Below are positions 1 through 13,100 of a DNA stretch of 64,000 bases, piece after piece (positions within the stretch are counted from its first letter, which is position 1; every line of letters begins with the position of its first letter). This DNA comes from Prochilodus magdalenae. Lineage: Eukaryota > Chordata > Actinopteri > Characiformes > Prochilodontidae. The position numbers were made by a program, and so were the translations under genes. A model generated the notes under the pieces. The model had not been told where the DNA came from. It did no database searches and saw only the letters and a list, made by a program, of their open reading frames with translations. The stretch lies in the NCBI GenBank assembly GCA_024036415.1, contig JAMWET010007194.1:62001-126000 (forward strand), written 5' to 3'.

Positions 1-380
1 TTCTATAGTACATTATACCCCTCCACTATTTATACATTTTATTATGCCTCACGTCTTTGAAACATTAGCACAAAGGCTAATATCTGTGTACAATAGGTCC
101 ACGCTGGCCATTTCATCTAAAGCAACCATCTGTGTATATAAATGTCAGGTCCTTTTTTAAATAATTCATTTTCTACGACTGTCATGTCAAGATTGGACAA
201 ATTCTGAAGAGAGCAGTACTTAAATGAGGAAGCTGTTTTAAAAAAATTAGTCCTTTTAGGCAAAAAGTCACAGACATGGGTCGATGTCTGCCGAATGTCT
301 GGGTTGGCGATTGTGGGCTGGATACATAACAATGTCAACGTATTAGTTGTTTTAAATATTACTGCTATTACTGATGCCAT
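1..380. other. Intergenic or intronic, no feature seen
   Basis: AT-rich unique-looking sequence. The open frames here are short and come from the edge of the adjacent CTA/CTC repeat. I see no exon with splice sites and no repeat family that I recognise. Confidence 0.5.
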
Positions 381-489
381 ACTCCTACTACTACTCCCAC
401 TCTTACTCCTACTCTTATTACTACTCCTACTACTCCTACTCCTACTACTACTACTACTACTCCTACTCTTATTACTACTCCTACTACTC
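381..489. repeat. Interrupted (CTA/CTC)n trinucleotide microsatellite
   Basis: About 110 bp of irregular CTA, CTC and TTA triplets. The poly-Leu, poly-Tyr and poly-Ser reading frames across it are products of the repeat and not genes. Confidence 0.9.
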
Positions 490-691
490 AAAACTGTATT
501 CTGTTCCAGTGGGTTTTGTTTTCTCAGAACTGTGTTTGGGCTTATGCTTCATCATCCTGTACATGCGAAACACATGTTTGGATATGGTTTGCCTTTACAG
601 GACAGGGGCACCCCCTCATTCATTGCCCCATGATACATATAGTACATGTCACTGCAAAACCCTGGTTTGTTTAATGACTGATTACACAAAA
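490..691. other. Intergenic or intronic, no feature seen
   Basis: Short unique stretch between the trinucleotide repeat and the Tc1 relic. No gene is visible. Confidence 0.5.
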
Positions 692-693
692 TA

Positions 694-1535
694 CTGTTAG
701 GTCCAGAAATATTTGGGCAGTAACACAAGTATTGGCATTTTAGATGTTTACCAAAACATAGTCAAAATACAGTTCTATACTCAACATGTGCTTGAAGTGC
801 ACACTCTCGGAACACCCACGGAAGACAACAGTGGTGGATAATCGCAGAATCCTTTCCATGGTGAAAAAAAAAAAAAAACTGCAGGAAGTAGATGCATCAG
901 TATTCCAGTCTACCATAAGGAGAAGACTTCATGACAGCAAATACAGAGGGTTCACCACAAGGCGGAAATCAGTAATCAGCCTCAAAAACAGAAAGGTCAG
1001 ATTAGACTTTGCCAAAAAACATCTAATGAAGCCAGTCCAGTTCTGGAACAGCATTCTTTGGACAGATTAAACTAAGATCAGCCTGTACCAGAATGATGGG
1101 AAGAAGAAAGTATGGAGAAGGCTTGGAATGGCTCATGATCCAAAGCACACCACATCCTCTGTAAAACATGGTTGTAGCTGTGTGATAGCAGGGGCAAGCA
1201 AACCAGGAGCTTTTTAAGGCAAAGAAGTGGAATATTCTGCAATGGCCAAGTCAATCACCAGATCTAAACATGATCGAGCATGCATTTCACTTGCTTAAGA
1301 CAACTTAAAGCAGAAAGACCCACAAACAAGCAGCAACTTCAGTGTAGGCCTGGGGCAGCATCAGAAAGGAGGAAACTCAGAGTTTGGTGATATCTATGAG
1401 TTCTAAACTTCAGGCAGTCATTGCCTGCAAAAATTCTCAACAAAGAACTAAAAATAAACATTTAATTTACGGTAAAGTTAATTTGCCCAATTACTTTTAA
1501 GCCCCTTAATGAGGAGGTTTTGTAGAAAAATCACT

Positions 1536-1578
<43 letters not shown>

Positions 1579-1705
1579 TTTGAATCAAACCTGAATCTAC
1601 ACTTTAATTGCATCTCAGTTGTTTCATTTCAAATCCAACATGGTGGTATGCAGAGCCCAAATCATGAAGATTGTGTCACTGTCCAAATATTTCTGGGTCT
1701 AACTG
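694..1705 (+). mobile_element. Tc1-like transposon relic, internally deleted, with TIRs and TA target duplication
   Basis: The ends are inverted repeats: GGTCCAGAAATATTTGG at the left, answered by CCAAATATTTCTGGGTC at the right. The element sits between TA dinucleotides at 692-693 and 1706-1707, as expected for Tc1/mariner insertion. A transposase relic runs on the plus strand from about 786. It keeps the end of the DNA-binding region, the block FAKKHLMKPVQFW and the first catalytic Asp in ILWTD. A stop codon follows in place of the next residue (Glu in the family). The middle of the catalytic domain, including the second Asp motif, is missing. The third motif survives as WPSQSPDLNMIEH around 1245-1280. 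A TA microsatellite (1537-1573) has grown inside the right part. At about 1.0 kb it is shorter than the usual 1.5-1.6 kb. It is dead as an autonomous element. Confidence 0.88.
786..1440 (+). pseudogene. Tc1-like transposase pseudogene
   Basis: An open segment of 94 codons (786-1070) ends in a stop just after the first catalytic Asp. Recognisable pieces follow: LYQNDGKKKVWRRLG near 1085, then a jump to the WPSQSPDLN motif near 1250. The region encoding the second catalytic Asp is deleted and several later stops are present. No intact product can be made. The family call rests on these Tc1 transposase motifs. Confidence 0.85.
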
Positions 1706-1872
1706 TAGCTCAACCAGAGTCAATAAAAGTTAAACATCTTAAGTAAGGAGTTATAGTACAGTTTAGCACAGCACCAGTAGGAGAGAGGAGTGCTTGGCTA
1801 ATGCAGGTAGACTAACCAGGTCTCTCCTAGCACTCAGTTCCCCCACTGTGCAGCTCTATCAGTTTCTATCAG

Positions 1873-1876
<4 letters not shown>

Positions 1877-1968
<92 letters not shown>
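1877..1968. repeat. Compound (AT)n(GT)n microsatellite
   Basis: About 20 AT units run directly into about 24 GT units. A weaker GT-rich patch follows at 2043-2070. Confidence 0.97.
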
Positions 1969-1970
<2 letters not shown>

Positions 1971-2870
1971 ATGTACCCACACCCCACAGGTTACCAGATC
2001 TAGATTTCAACACAACAGGACAGATTTACAGCCTCTGTCTGGCTGTGTGTGTCTGGGTGTGTGTGTGCACGTGAGTGTACTTACAAGTCTGATTATATAT
2101 CTACTTCTACGTGCATCTCAAGTTGTACGTGCAGGTACACTGTGAAACCATCAACACACTTGCACCTGTACACAGGCACATGCACACGCACGCATGCAGA
2201 GCCAATAGCTCGGCTCACACACAGTCAATAGCTCGGTTCACAGCTATAAAACAGTGAGTGATTTGAAACTGTAGCTGCAGAACGATCAGCCAGAAGACCT
2301 CACTGCCATGACAGAACCCTGTGACCCCCCCTCCCTCCCTATCAAACAAGTGAGAATGACACTACAGTAAGTTTCCCTTAAAGAAATTTACTGTTTAATA
2401 TTTTAAAGTTTCTGGAAATCAGGTAAATGCAGGCAGCAACAAACTGAAGAAAAAAGGGTACATGCACAAGCTTGGAATGTTCCAAACTCTATCATTACAT
2501 GTATGCAATGAAACAAGAGGGGGTTTCCTATGGACTGTGCTTTGAGTGCAGGAACAAGTTGAAAGCTATGAGTATCCACCACACTCATGACAGCATATTG
2601 TTTGCAGTGCCCTATTGCTAACAACAAACAAAAGCTTAATATCAAAATTAGTCACACCAAAATGTATTAGGTTTAAATGTATGTAAAACCACAGCAATAA
2701 ACGGACTAATGAGTTTAAGATGTGAATTTTTCATGATATGAGGAAAAAAAAGATAATGTAATCATGACACATCAATAAGGGAAAACATTACAATGAATGC
2801 TAAAGTAGCACCGAAATAAACTGCAGAAAAAAATAATACATTTTATATCTAGCAGCAAACAAGAACCAAC
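1969..2870. other. Non-coding stretch, no gene seen
   Basis: GT- and CA-rich at first (to about 2230), then AT-rich. I found no exon or recognisable repeat apart from the short dinucleotide tracts. Confidence 0.5.
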
Positions 2871-2958
2871 CTTGATGATTAGGAGAACTGTGATTGGATG
2901 GCTGGCGAAAGCGAATAAGACCAGGTGATCCATGAGAGGACGTGTGGTCAACGTTATC
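2871..2958 (-). CDS. Candidate internal exon of an unrecognised minus-strand gene
   Basis: On the minus strand an 88-nt block lies between a strong acceptor (polypyrimidine run ending TTTCTTTCAG) and a donor (CAAG/GTTGGT). Two frames are fully open. One has no ATG and reads as a polar Ser/His/Pro-rich peptide (DNVDHTSSHGSPGL...). The other contains an in-frame ATG followed by a hydrophobic stretch (MDHLVLFAFASHPITVLL) and ends exactly on a codon boundary, so it could be a start exon encoding a membrane or signal segment. The CpG-richer region at about 22.9 kb supplies a plausible upstream non-coding first exon on the same strand; neither frame of that exon contains an ATG. I do not recognise the protein. 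No neighbouring exon is visible downstream, where the window ends. The donor is weaker than the acceptor, so this stays a candidate. Confidence 0.45.
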
Positions 2959-5070
2959 CTGAAAGAAAAAACAGGGCAGCAGTGTAATAGATACTAGAAT
3001 TTCTACACATTACTGCTACTGAAAAGAAATGACATAGCTCTGGTAATACAATGGTGGTAATATCAGAAACCCTGATAAAAGCAAACTAGTAGTGGTATTG
3101 CAGGCACAATCTGTGCCAAGTAAACATTAAAATGAAAGGGAAAAAAACAAAACACAAGTTTAATAATTGAGGAACATTTCTGAGAACACAGCATGTCGTT
3201 CAGGTCCAGTGGGTCTGTCTGCACTCCGCAATGAAAATAAGGGATTTCTTCTTGTTCTGAATGTCCAGATGTCACGTCCAGGATGACCAAGATGCAGATT
3301 TGCACGTACGCACAGGCAGCTCAGTACCGCACTGACAAGCTTAGCAAGCGAAAACAGACATGTCACTCCCAAAAACATAAAAAATAAAAATATGTCCACA
3401 GACAATGGCCCTAAAGCACGTTCTAATTTAAAGCAGCTCCATGAATCCAAAAAAGCTGTAGAAAGCTTAGCCAGAAAAAAAAAAAGAAAAAGAAAAATAT
3501 ATCAAGCCACATTTTCAATTTCCAGTTTTCTAGGAAACCCAAGAACATGGGAAGCGGTTTCCAGGAAATGGTTTCTGCCAGAGGTCTCCTAGCTCCTCTT
3601 CTCAGGCGTCCAGAAGAACAAAAAAGGAAAAATAAAGAGGAAAAAAAACACAGCCTCTATAAAATGGAGGAAATTTACAGCTCCGGGAAGAGCGTCTCTA
3701 ATGCGTTAGCCAGTGGAACATTAACGTTAGTGCAATGGCCAGAAAGAAGGCAACAAGAGCCAACAAGTCTTTTTAGGGTTTTTTGCTATGCACGTGTCTC
3801 TGTCCAATTTATTTCTCAAAAAAGTCACCAGTTTTTCAGAAATAAAATACTTTAAGTGCTCGGATACTTCCAGAAAGTCGGCTTGAGCAAAAATGAGGCC
3901 ATTCGATTATCTGAAATGGTACTGAGGAATAGGGGGGAGAAGAATGTGGGGACTGTATGTGTGTATGCGTGTGTGTGTGTGTGATGAATTTGGACGAGTT
4001 CCAGTCCTGGGGCCATTATGTAAACTTTAACCCCCCAGCTGATTCTGCTGGCCTTGAGGAAAGCGCTTTTCCTAGAAAGAGGAGTCACATGATCCTGGCC
4101 GAGACTGCGCTTCTGACAAATAGCAATTAGAAAGCCAAACCATTAAGGGCTTGACCTGTGAACTACAGGCTATAAATCGGGGTGGGAGTGCTTTTAGAAG
4201 CCAAGGCAGCTCGCACATGCACGAACACACACATACAGTAGAAATATGTAAAATGTATGTGTGCCATTATTGTTTTTATTAACACATTTCTTAGGGATGG
4301 GTACGTCAGTCAAATAAGATTTTTGAATTCAAAAGGTACCTGATAAAGGTTGTAGGATTACAGGCTACTGCACACCATGTGCAACTGAGATAGTGATGCC
4401 ATTCAGCATCTTAACATAGTTGTACCATCTTAAATCAAGACCACAGCTATGCACAGTGACATTTGGCCTGAAACATACATTGAAGAGGTTTCAGGATAAA
4501 TGCTAATGGTTAGGTATTGTAGCAGTTCTGTGTGTTTACTACGTGCTATAGCTGTATAAAGAGATGGCACAATGTAGAGAGAGTTTCAAGGCTAGAGTGT
4601 AGTAACCTTTAACCAGCTGCAATAGTCCTTCTATGCTCCTTTCTTTGGACCAAACAGATAGACAGGCTCTTTAGTGTCTTCTGAAGGAGTTGACATGTCC
4701 GTCCATATGAAAGCTTATTTGCACAAACACTTCAATGTGCAATGGCATAACCTGTCAAATTCATATTTCAAATATTATGCAGAAAATGCTTAAAATCCTA
4801 TCAATCTGAAGAAATGTTGTAAGTTCAGCATCAGATTTCATCCCAAATTTCCCCAAAAACATCTCCAGCAGTGGAAATGTTAACTCTTGTTTTACTCCAT
4901 TGATATCACTTCTTACAAAAGGGTAGCAGAACCCGTCCTTATAATGGTCACTTGCACAGAACCTCCGTCATCATTGCGTTTAGTCTGATAGGCTACCTAT
5001 CATTTAATGATCTAACCGGGAGAAGAACCTTCAACAGGACTGACAAGTGATTACAAAATGATGTCGGTTT
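2959..5070. other. Probable intron, no gene seen
   Basis: AT-rich sequence with short low-complexity patches: an A-rich run near 3475-3500 and GT repeats at 3957-3983. A TATAAAT motif at 4172 stands alone. No exon could be supported. Confidence 0.45.
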
Positions 5071-5222
5071 AGTGCTGCTTCTTCAACCTCTCATGTTGGA
5101 ATGATTCAACTCAACAATACAGTGACTCACTATGAACTCTTGAGCTACAAAGTAATTTTAAAAGAGAGGACAGACTGGGGCTATCTGGTTAGCATGCTAA
5201 TTTCAGTAGCTATCTCAGCAAC
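5071..5222 (+). repeat. Dispersed repeat, copy 1
   Basis: This block matches 38940-39078 in the same orientation. Shared stretches include CTCTTGAG(C/A)TACAAAGT, CTGGTTAGCATGCTAA and TTCAGTAG(C/G)TATCT. The copies differ by scattered substitutions and small indels, as expected for old copies of one interspersed family. I cannot name the family. Confidence 0.7.
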
Positions 5223-8200
5223 ATGATCTATAGACTATAGTCTTACCATCCTACCATCTTACCGTCCTACCATCAAAATGGTAAATTTATTTTACATTCT
5301 GTTGACAACGGTAGTTCTTTTTGGACTATTTAAAACTAAATATTTTACATTTCTCTCCTTTAGCATAAATTCAGTTAGGAATGTTTTTTTTCTAGAGTTA
5401 CAAAGAGTTCTTATGATAGTAACAATCAACTAAATCATTGCTCCAGTAAATGGGATATAGGCACGGAAAGTAGATACATATAGACTTAAAACCGTACACC
5501 ATTCAGCATTGCAGCTAACATTTAGTTGGAGAGACAGACACAAGCACAGACACAGACACAGACATCTGCAAGAGTTCTCAGGCGCTTTAAAAGTGTAGTG
5601 TGGAGAAAGCCAGCAGATGAAGAAGCCAAACCACCGCAAAAGAGAGAGAGAGAAAAAAAAAAAAAAAAAAAAAAGAGCCAGAAAAAATATGTGAGCCCAG
5701 CAAGCAGGCCTGCGCCCTTCACTGGGTCAAACACCCTGTGTGTGTGTGTGTAATGTGCAGCCAAGCTGAGTGCACATTGTCCTGTAGCCAATGCACACAC
5801 ATTCCCTGGATAGTCCTTAACAACCACGCATCTTGCCACAGCTATAAACCTGGCATTCTCAGCCTTTGACCTTTCACCCTAATCCTCACCATACACCTAC
5901 ATAAATACTCACCAACCTTTATGAAACTCAATCCACAAATGCATCACATAATTGCCCAACAGTAACCAACACAGGCCAGTTGTTACTTACAGTTTACTAT
6001 GGTTGGTGTTGTACCGTATCTTTATCAACACTTATCCTGGCACCTAAACACAACATCAGTATCTGTAATGGGGGTAACGATATCTATGATCAACACCACA
6101 AAGCAATTTTTGCCTGACATGCTCATGTGTACTGGTAGACAGAGCTTAACAACATGTCCACAGTGTGGGACGACATCAGCAGTAGCAATGCATATGGTAA
6201 AATAAGTGATGGCAGCATGACATGGGGAAAGCAAGCTAACAGGAGACCCCTACCTGACTTAAAACAGGATTCTATCAGTAATCATCATCCCAATACAGTC
6301 AGTCGTAGTGTAAGTAAGTGTTAGTCAAGGTTGTTATCTAAAGGTCGAATTTTAGAGAGAGAGAGACAAAACGTAAAATAAACCATGGCATAACGATAGT
6401 CCACAAGCCCCACCTGCAGTGCGCCTCCATCTTTTAGCTGCATCACACAGCAGCAATGTTTTGTGGCTCATGGTTTCAACCCATGAGCGTACTAAACTCC
6501 AGCTTGTTGGTTCTGAAACATTCGTTGTTTAAAGACATACCTGAAAAGACCAAGTAAAACAGATTTGAAAGCGGAATTTGTGTCTTCAGATGTGCAACCA
6601 TACAGGAGCCTCATTGAGCTTCATAATCTGCCAGACACTTTCAATGGGGAACGAGTCAGTGCAAAATGTGGCATGATGTTCTTGTGTTGGAATTAGCATG
6701 ACAATGTCTAAAAAAATAGACTACAAGGCAGCACAGGTTGCCTTCTACTTAATGGTGCGTTTATAAATGTGAAAGTTACCCATACTACAGCAATCCAAAC
6801 AACATTAAGCACCATCTGAAAGAGGTAGACATAAGCATCACACAGAAGCATGCCAGTTTTTAAATGCAGGGCTGCCTGAGGGATCCAAAGTGACAGGCAT
6901 TTATGCTGTTTACTTTTTATTTTGATCATTTGAAGCACTGCAGAGGGTAAATACCTAAATCCCGAGTTGAGAAATATTGTTTTTGACTGCTGGATGGTTT
7001 GCTGATGCATTTTCTGGTTAGCCTTGGCCCATTCTTGCTTATTTTCCTAGATGATCCTTTCATAGCCGAGAATGATAAGCTTACCGAACCAAAAAAAGTA
7101 GCCACCTTGCATGTTTAAGGTTATAACGGCGTTAGACAAGAATGATCAGGCTATACATAACTCCAGGGTGTGAAACAGAATCCATAGATTGAAAAGAGGT
7201 GGTACAGTGTGGGTCACAATGGGTCACAGAGCAGATGTTAATGATAGCCAAAAAAAGTTACTGAATTAGGGCAAGCCAAAGGCCATAGCGTGAAGGAAGT
7301 AGCTGGAATTGCAGGTGTATTGAGGTGTACCAACAGTGGCAAAATCCCAGTCTACAGGAACTTCTCCTTCAAGGTCAACACAGCCAAAGCAGGAAGGCTT
7401 AGTAAAGTAAACAAATTTGAGTGTCCAAGATCACCAAAGTTAATTTAAGTCTGCAATGCAAAATCAGTCATGTTGAATTTTACTGAAATGAATGTAATTT
7501 TGCAGAGAACATGCCCCTATACCCCTCACAGGGGATAAAGAACAGTAAAACAGATGTAGAAAGGGGGTGAGTGGCTGCCCAAGCACAAAGATGTACAGCC
7601 ATGGATGAAACCAGTCAGACTGCCAGTGTGTTCATGCTTGCAGCGGATGTTTGGGCTACATTCCGGGCCTCGGATGACTCTGGCTTGGTGCCAGCGGCTC
7701 TCAGAAACCACCCCCTGCCACCCTACAAAGTTATATAAGCTTGCAGAAGGAGGGCAGCCCCTGCCCCTACCCCTGTTGAGTACACCAAAGGAGCTGCCAT
7801 GTTCATTCCACTGCTGCGGCATTGGTGGAGGTGGCGGGGAGGGCTGACGGGGGTTGGGGAGCTGAGAAAGTGGGGCAGAGGGAACAGGGTGATAAAAGTT
7901 CTGGAAGAGTCCAACTGTGTACATGTCGAGAAATGTAAAAATACTTAAAAAAGAAATAAATAAGAAAAACAGACTGGCTCCAGTTGTACCTGTCTGCCTT
8001 AAGCTAACATCTGGCTTTGTGCAGTTCATAGACTTCTGTCTAACTTGCATCACCAGTAGTGCATCACAAATTTATAGACTATGATAAACTGGCTCAAGCA
8101 TATACACATATGTGCACAGAGAGGTACATCAAAGGAACTCAGATACTGTATGCTAACGAGGCAAAGTTATCAGAATAGATAGATTCTTATTGGCTATGGT

Positions 8201-9950
8201 AGACTGTAGGCATCTGTGAACCTTTTAAATCTCTCTGATGGAAAATGACTTTCCTCTATCAACCTAATGGCAAACAAGTCACCAGTAGAAAGCTGCCTGC
8301 TTGATACATCCCGACAACAACGAGCCCTTTGGCACAAGATAGTTAAGGGAAAAGTTTGTGAAGTTAACAATATCCCATGTTCAGAACTTTTCATTTGCAT
8401 TTCTGATGTCAGCAACACAGCACTCATTTGGTGGCCAGGGAATAACAGTGTTTCACACAGGTCTGTTTTTGTTGCACCGTTGTGACAATGACCTGCCCCT
8501 ACAAAATCACCAGCCTGCGAGTTCAACGAGACACCCTGTCGATAGCCAGATGTTTGGCCTGCAAGGCTAGGGTGAGCTGACTGTTTGAGCAGGCAAGTAT
8601 ATCCGGTATGAGACGAGCACCAAAATAGAACCAACCAAAATAACACACATTGCACATTCTTCTTCAACACGTCCAGCAGTTTACAGGTTATCATGACACT
8701 TTCCAGGGATATTCTCTCATACCACAGCTGTGCATCTCTGCTACATTGTGTTGCATCTCAACCTCAGCTCTTAGCTCCTCCCTCTGAGGATGCAACAATC
8801 AGGTGGAAGTGATAGAACCTCACGGAAGTGAGGCAGCTGGAGTCTTAAGAGCCGAGGCAGAGCCTACAATTGCAACCTGAAAGAGGCCTTGACAATTACA
8901 ATTCATTCTCACTGGCTAGAAGCCAGTATTAAATGTAGTCTCTTATAATATGCAGTGTTCCTTTTTATTATTTTCACATATTTTCATAGCAGAATAAGCA
9001 GAATTCTATACATAGAGGCGACATACTACAAACCCCAAACACTGCTGTCCTTTTTCAATAAGAAATTTACTAATGAGGACGGTAAAACAGGCCGACTCCA
9101 AAATTTAAATATTACATAACAGTGTCCAAAAAATTACATCTGAGTGTGTAGTGATTATGTGATTATGTAGAGTAATCTACTGTTCCAGGCTAAAAAAAGA
9201 TGGTTGATGTTCCTTTTCAAACAAGGCCGAAGCTGGCTTCCTATTTACCAGCTTCTTAACTGAATGTTCTGTTGCTACAGCTTGCACAGGCAGCAGAATA
9301 AAACTGATGCACCAGTTTAGTAGTCCACTTTGGTGTTGAGGTGGCAGACATGAAGGAACCGTTGATCTTTTGGGGTTAGCCTTCGCCCAACATGGACAAT
9401 AGAGCTATGAGGCCTGGTTCAATGGCCAGTTGACATAGCTGCATCAGTCGGTTTCAGGGCCTTGTCCAGTAAGAAATCCTTGGTACTGAATCATTAAAGA
9501 ACAGATTACTTGTCAAACTCCAGCAGTGCATGATGATCAGAAACATGAGGGCATGGAATGCACATATGTGTCAAACTCAATCAGGACCTAATAAACACCC
9601 ACAGGGTCTCTCCCGGTCCCAATTATATTTAAAGACTCAATACATTGTTGAAGGCGACTTTGAGCAGTTTCTGTAACACAGGCCAAAGGACGCTGGATAG
9701 AACAGAAGTATTACTCAGCCTTAAGGTGTGAGGGGACAAAAAAGAGTGAGTAAAAAAATAATGTTAATTGCATAAGTGTTAGAGCCCGTAAAGTATGTTC
9801 TGTATGTGCCATAAAGTTCAACAAAAAAGAGTTTGTAGAGGAGATGTAGAGGAAATGCCAGCAGGAGAGACGGAGAAAAAGCGACGCCCAGGAATGCTAA
9901 AAATTTCAAGCAGCAGTCGGGTTAGAGGAGAGAGCTGGAGAGGGGAGTCA
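5223..9950. other. Probable intron, no gene seen
   Basis: Contains an (ACAGAC)n patch at 5532-5563 and a GA/A-rich tract at 5641-5674. The longest open frames (for example 7526-8053 and 8194-8694, both minus) show no family motif, and I see no splice-site-bounded exon. Confidence 0.45.
5532..5674. repeat. Low-complexity (ACAGAC)n and (GA)n/poly-A tracts
   Basis: ACAGAC units at 5532-5563, then GA units running into about 22 A residues at 5641-5674. Confidence 0.9.
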
Positions 9951-9985
9951 AAGATGTCGAGAGAGGGCTGACTGCGCAGCTCCAG

Positions 9986-10042
9986 TATAAATAGCAGTGG
10001 CCGCCACTTTGCATGTCAGCATGTCAGCTGTGCAGTGCCATG
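9986..10042 (+). promoter_or_regulatory. Candidate TATA promoter with a nearby strong Kozak ATG
   Basis: A consensus TATAAATAG lies at 9986-9994 in a locally GC-richer patch. About 46 bp downstream, GCCATGG at 10038-10044 is an ideal Kozak context and opens a 32-codon frame ending near 10139. The spacing suits a transcription start near 10015-10020. No spliced continuation can be shown, and one TATA match is weak evidence on its own. It could be an alternative or non-coding transcript start inside the intron. Confidence 0.25.
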
Positions 10043-10139
10043 GCAACACCATGGCGACAACCGGCATGCGGGTCAGGAGCGTGTGCGTGCGTGTGCACAT
10101 GTCACCTCGACCACGGGCCAAAGATACGCAGTGCTTAAC

Positions 10140-13100
10140 ATACAGAGCTCAAGTTATCTAGCCTAGTCTTCACAAAACATCTGGACATTTGCAGAACAGT
10201 ACAACAGCGAGTCCAGTCTGAGCTAAAAGGAATTTGCAATGGAGAATCTCTGTTACCAACACGAGCCTGTAATAACAGCACAGGGTTTCTGACAGAAACA
10301 GAGCTATGGTTACCCAACTGCGGGAGCTCTGCCTTAGAGTCTGAAGTGTGACTCATGGGGTGTTCAAATGGAGTGTACCTGGTAGTTGGGGTGGTGAAGG
10401 AAGTAGTCTGGACATCCAGCTATGGCCATGCTCTTCTGAAGCTCCCCAGGCAACCAAAGCTACACATTCACCTAACAAAGACAGACAGGAAAACAGAACA
10501 GAGCCGATCATGAATTTCTTTACAGCCAAATGGATCGTTTATTTGGTTGCATTTTATAAGCCTTCTTCTGGGAACATATTTATTGTAATTTCCCATCATG
10601 CAAAGCTGCACCATAAATAACATTATTTGCACTTTATAAATGGGCCAAATTGGCAATGCACTCAATTCACATCTTGTTTGCTGTACCATAACATATGAAA
10701 TCTAACAACAGTGGAAAATGACTGCAGTCAGTTTGAATTATGTAATAAATTTCACAAGCCTAGTTGCAGCATTTAAATGCTTGCACTTTCCAGGATTATG
10801 TTATTATGTATGTGTGTGTATATATTATATTTTTCATGATTACTTGCACACATGTTTATTTTTATTTTTTTTATTTAATTTCAACAGATCATCATTTGTT
10901 CACTCATCTTCTTAGGGGTCACATGGGGTGCTATCCTTCTGGCTCACCTGGGCTGCTGAAGCCCATTGGAGTGTTCTAATGGCAGAAGGCAGAAAACATT
11001 CTGGACATGCCACCAGTCCCGCTGCAGTGCAACAGCAAAGCCAAAATAAAATGACTAAATATTACTGTATTGACATGCCATGTGGTTTAAATAAGCTAAT
11101 TTTTCCTTGTAGGTTTTTAAAGAAAGAGTTTAGTTCTCCACCTTCTGAAATGCACAAATTGTGTTGTTTTACAATCATTTAATGAACATGTCATGAGTAA
11201 CAGAGCTTGAAACACATGCTGTCCTGAGGCTGGGGGCCATCAGAAATTAGGGCTGTGGCGATAACCGCATTACTGCGGTCATGTGGATTCTACCACAAGT
11301 TTAGCTCATTTCTACCATCAACGCAAATGATTTTATTTTCCTGGTAAAAGTTGTTACACCATCGTTAATCTCACTTGGTATCAGAATACTACTGTGTTAG
11401 TGACCTGAAAAAGGCTGTAATGTCTAAAGACTGACTTGCTAGAGTACATTTTAAGATACCTAGTAACTTTATCTACCGTAGCTTTCTGTGGTCATTTATT
11501 TAACAAAGTCACTGCTCACCTAGCACCAAAATCTTTCTTAAAAAGTTGCGCAATATACCATAACTAAATGACTGCATTTTAGGTACATGGGTGTCTTGAT
11601 AAACAAGACAGACAGAGACAGAGACAGAGAGAGACACAGAGAGAGAGAGAGCCAGAGAAAGTCAGAGAAAGCCAGAAAGAGAGAGAGAGAAAAATATATA
11701 TATAGAGAGAAATAGAGAGCCAGAGAGAGAGCCAGAGAGAGAGCCAGAGAGAGAGCCAGAGAGAATGAGAATAAATGAACAGCAGCAAGAGCTCTGTAAA
11801 GCACAGGGACAAACCAAACACCATGAGAGACGAGCCAAATGCCAAAGCCTCAAATTCACTTCCAGAGCTAAAAACTGCACAGGGTCACCCAACACACAAA
11901 CACACACACCAACACACACACTTATGTCATTCAACAAGTTCTAACCAGGACAAGCAATTTTTTCCATCAAAAAGGACATAATTGCCCTTATTCAGTTCCC
12001 ATCTTCATTTTGTCTTCCCTACTAAATTCAAAATAATGGTCTATACAATCAATATTACCACTAATACTAACAAAAAACGTATGTATAAATAATAATAATG
12101 GCATAATGCTTGTTATAAATGTGTTCATATGTGGTACTGAGTAACAAGTACAGAGCATCCTAGAGCATCATGGACACCCAATGGCTCGAAGCAATAGTCC
12201 TGCTGAATGCATTCCTTCATATGCTCACTACTGCAGAACCTGCACAAATTAGGGCATGTTTTATGTAAATGACGTATAAATGGGGGCAAACTTGTGTGTG
12301 TTGTCTGCAAATGAAATGTAAATAAGGGACCAGAGGGCAGGTACTAGTTTCCATTCCCATGAAGCAGATTCATCTGCACCCAGATCGTCAGTCGTTGCAA
12401 TGGCGTGCAGCAGTTTCATGAATCAAGCTACAAAGCGGACCTTATGCTTTTCCCCTGTTCTAATTTCTACACGTCAATAAGGCTCAACGAGCTCACCTTG
12501 TTAGGTAACGGTACATGCATTCACTGTTATATTCACTGCATATCTCCTAATATGACGCAGTACTGTTTTGGGTTGTGCTGTGCACAAAATAACAATGTTC
12601 TGCTGGGGAAAGCCAATGGAAGCAAAAGTAGTATTATGGGATCAACATGAAGCAACTTCCTTGAGCCTTTTCTGAACCAAAACACAGTAAAGTAGGGAGC
12701 AACTGCTGTTTAGAGAAGGACAGAACAAGTACAGTAAACTCAAGCATCATCAGATACGCTGATTAGCAGCATTTGGATTGCCTGGGTATTTGTCTCATTA
12801 GGTGTGAAACTTTCAGGCTCTCATTCAATGCTCAGTGCTCTTCTTTCTCCGTCTTACACACGTACATATATATTTTCCCTCTCTCATACACACGCCTCCA
12901 ATGCTCACCCTCACTGTGTGATCCAGATGAGCTAGATTTTGAAGGCCAGCAGAAGACACAGAGGAGATATTTCAGATTTTTACTCTCTCCCACCCTTAAA
13001 TGGTTGAAAAGTCAAGTATGTAGTGTGTGTATTAGTCAACTTGCAAAACCGTATCATGATAGTTAAAAAAAAATAAACATGTATAACACAACTGAAAGAT

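Noticed and set aside
295..700. Open frames rich in Leu, Tyr or Ser near 381-489
   Set aside because: They are translations of the CTA/CTC trinucleotide repeat in different frames and have no coding features outside it.
4172..4178. TATAAAT as a promoter
   Set aside because: No CpG context, no downstream exon and no other promoter motif. A lone TATA match in AT-rich DNA is expected by chance.
7526..8694. Frames of 175 and 166 codons on the minus strand
   Set aside because: No recognisable domain and no exon boundaries. They appear to be chance open frames in an intron.
11538..11937. Leu/Ser-rich minus-strand frames resembling membrane segments
   Set aside because: They come from the GA-rich repeat at 11604-11765.
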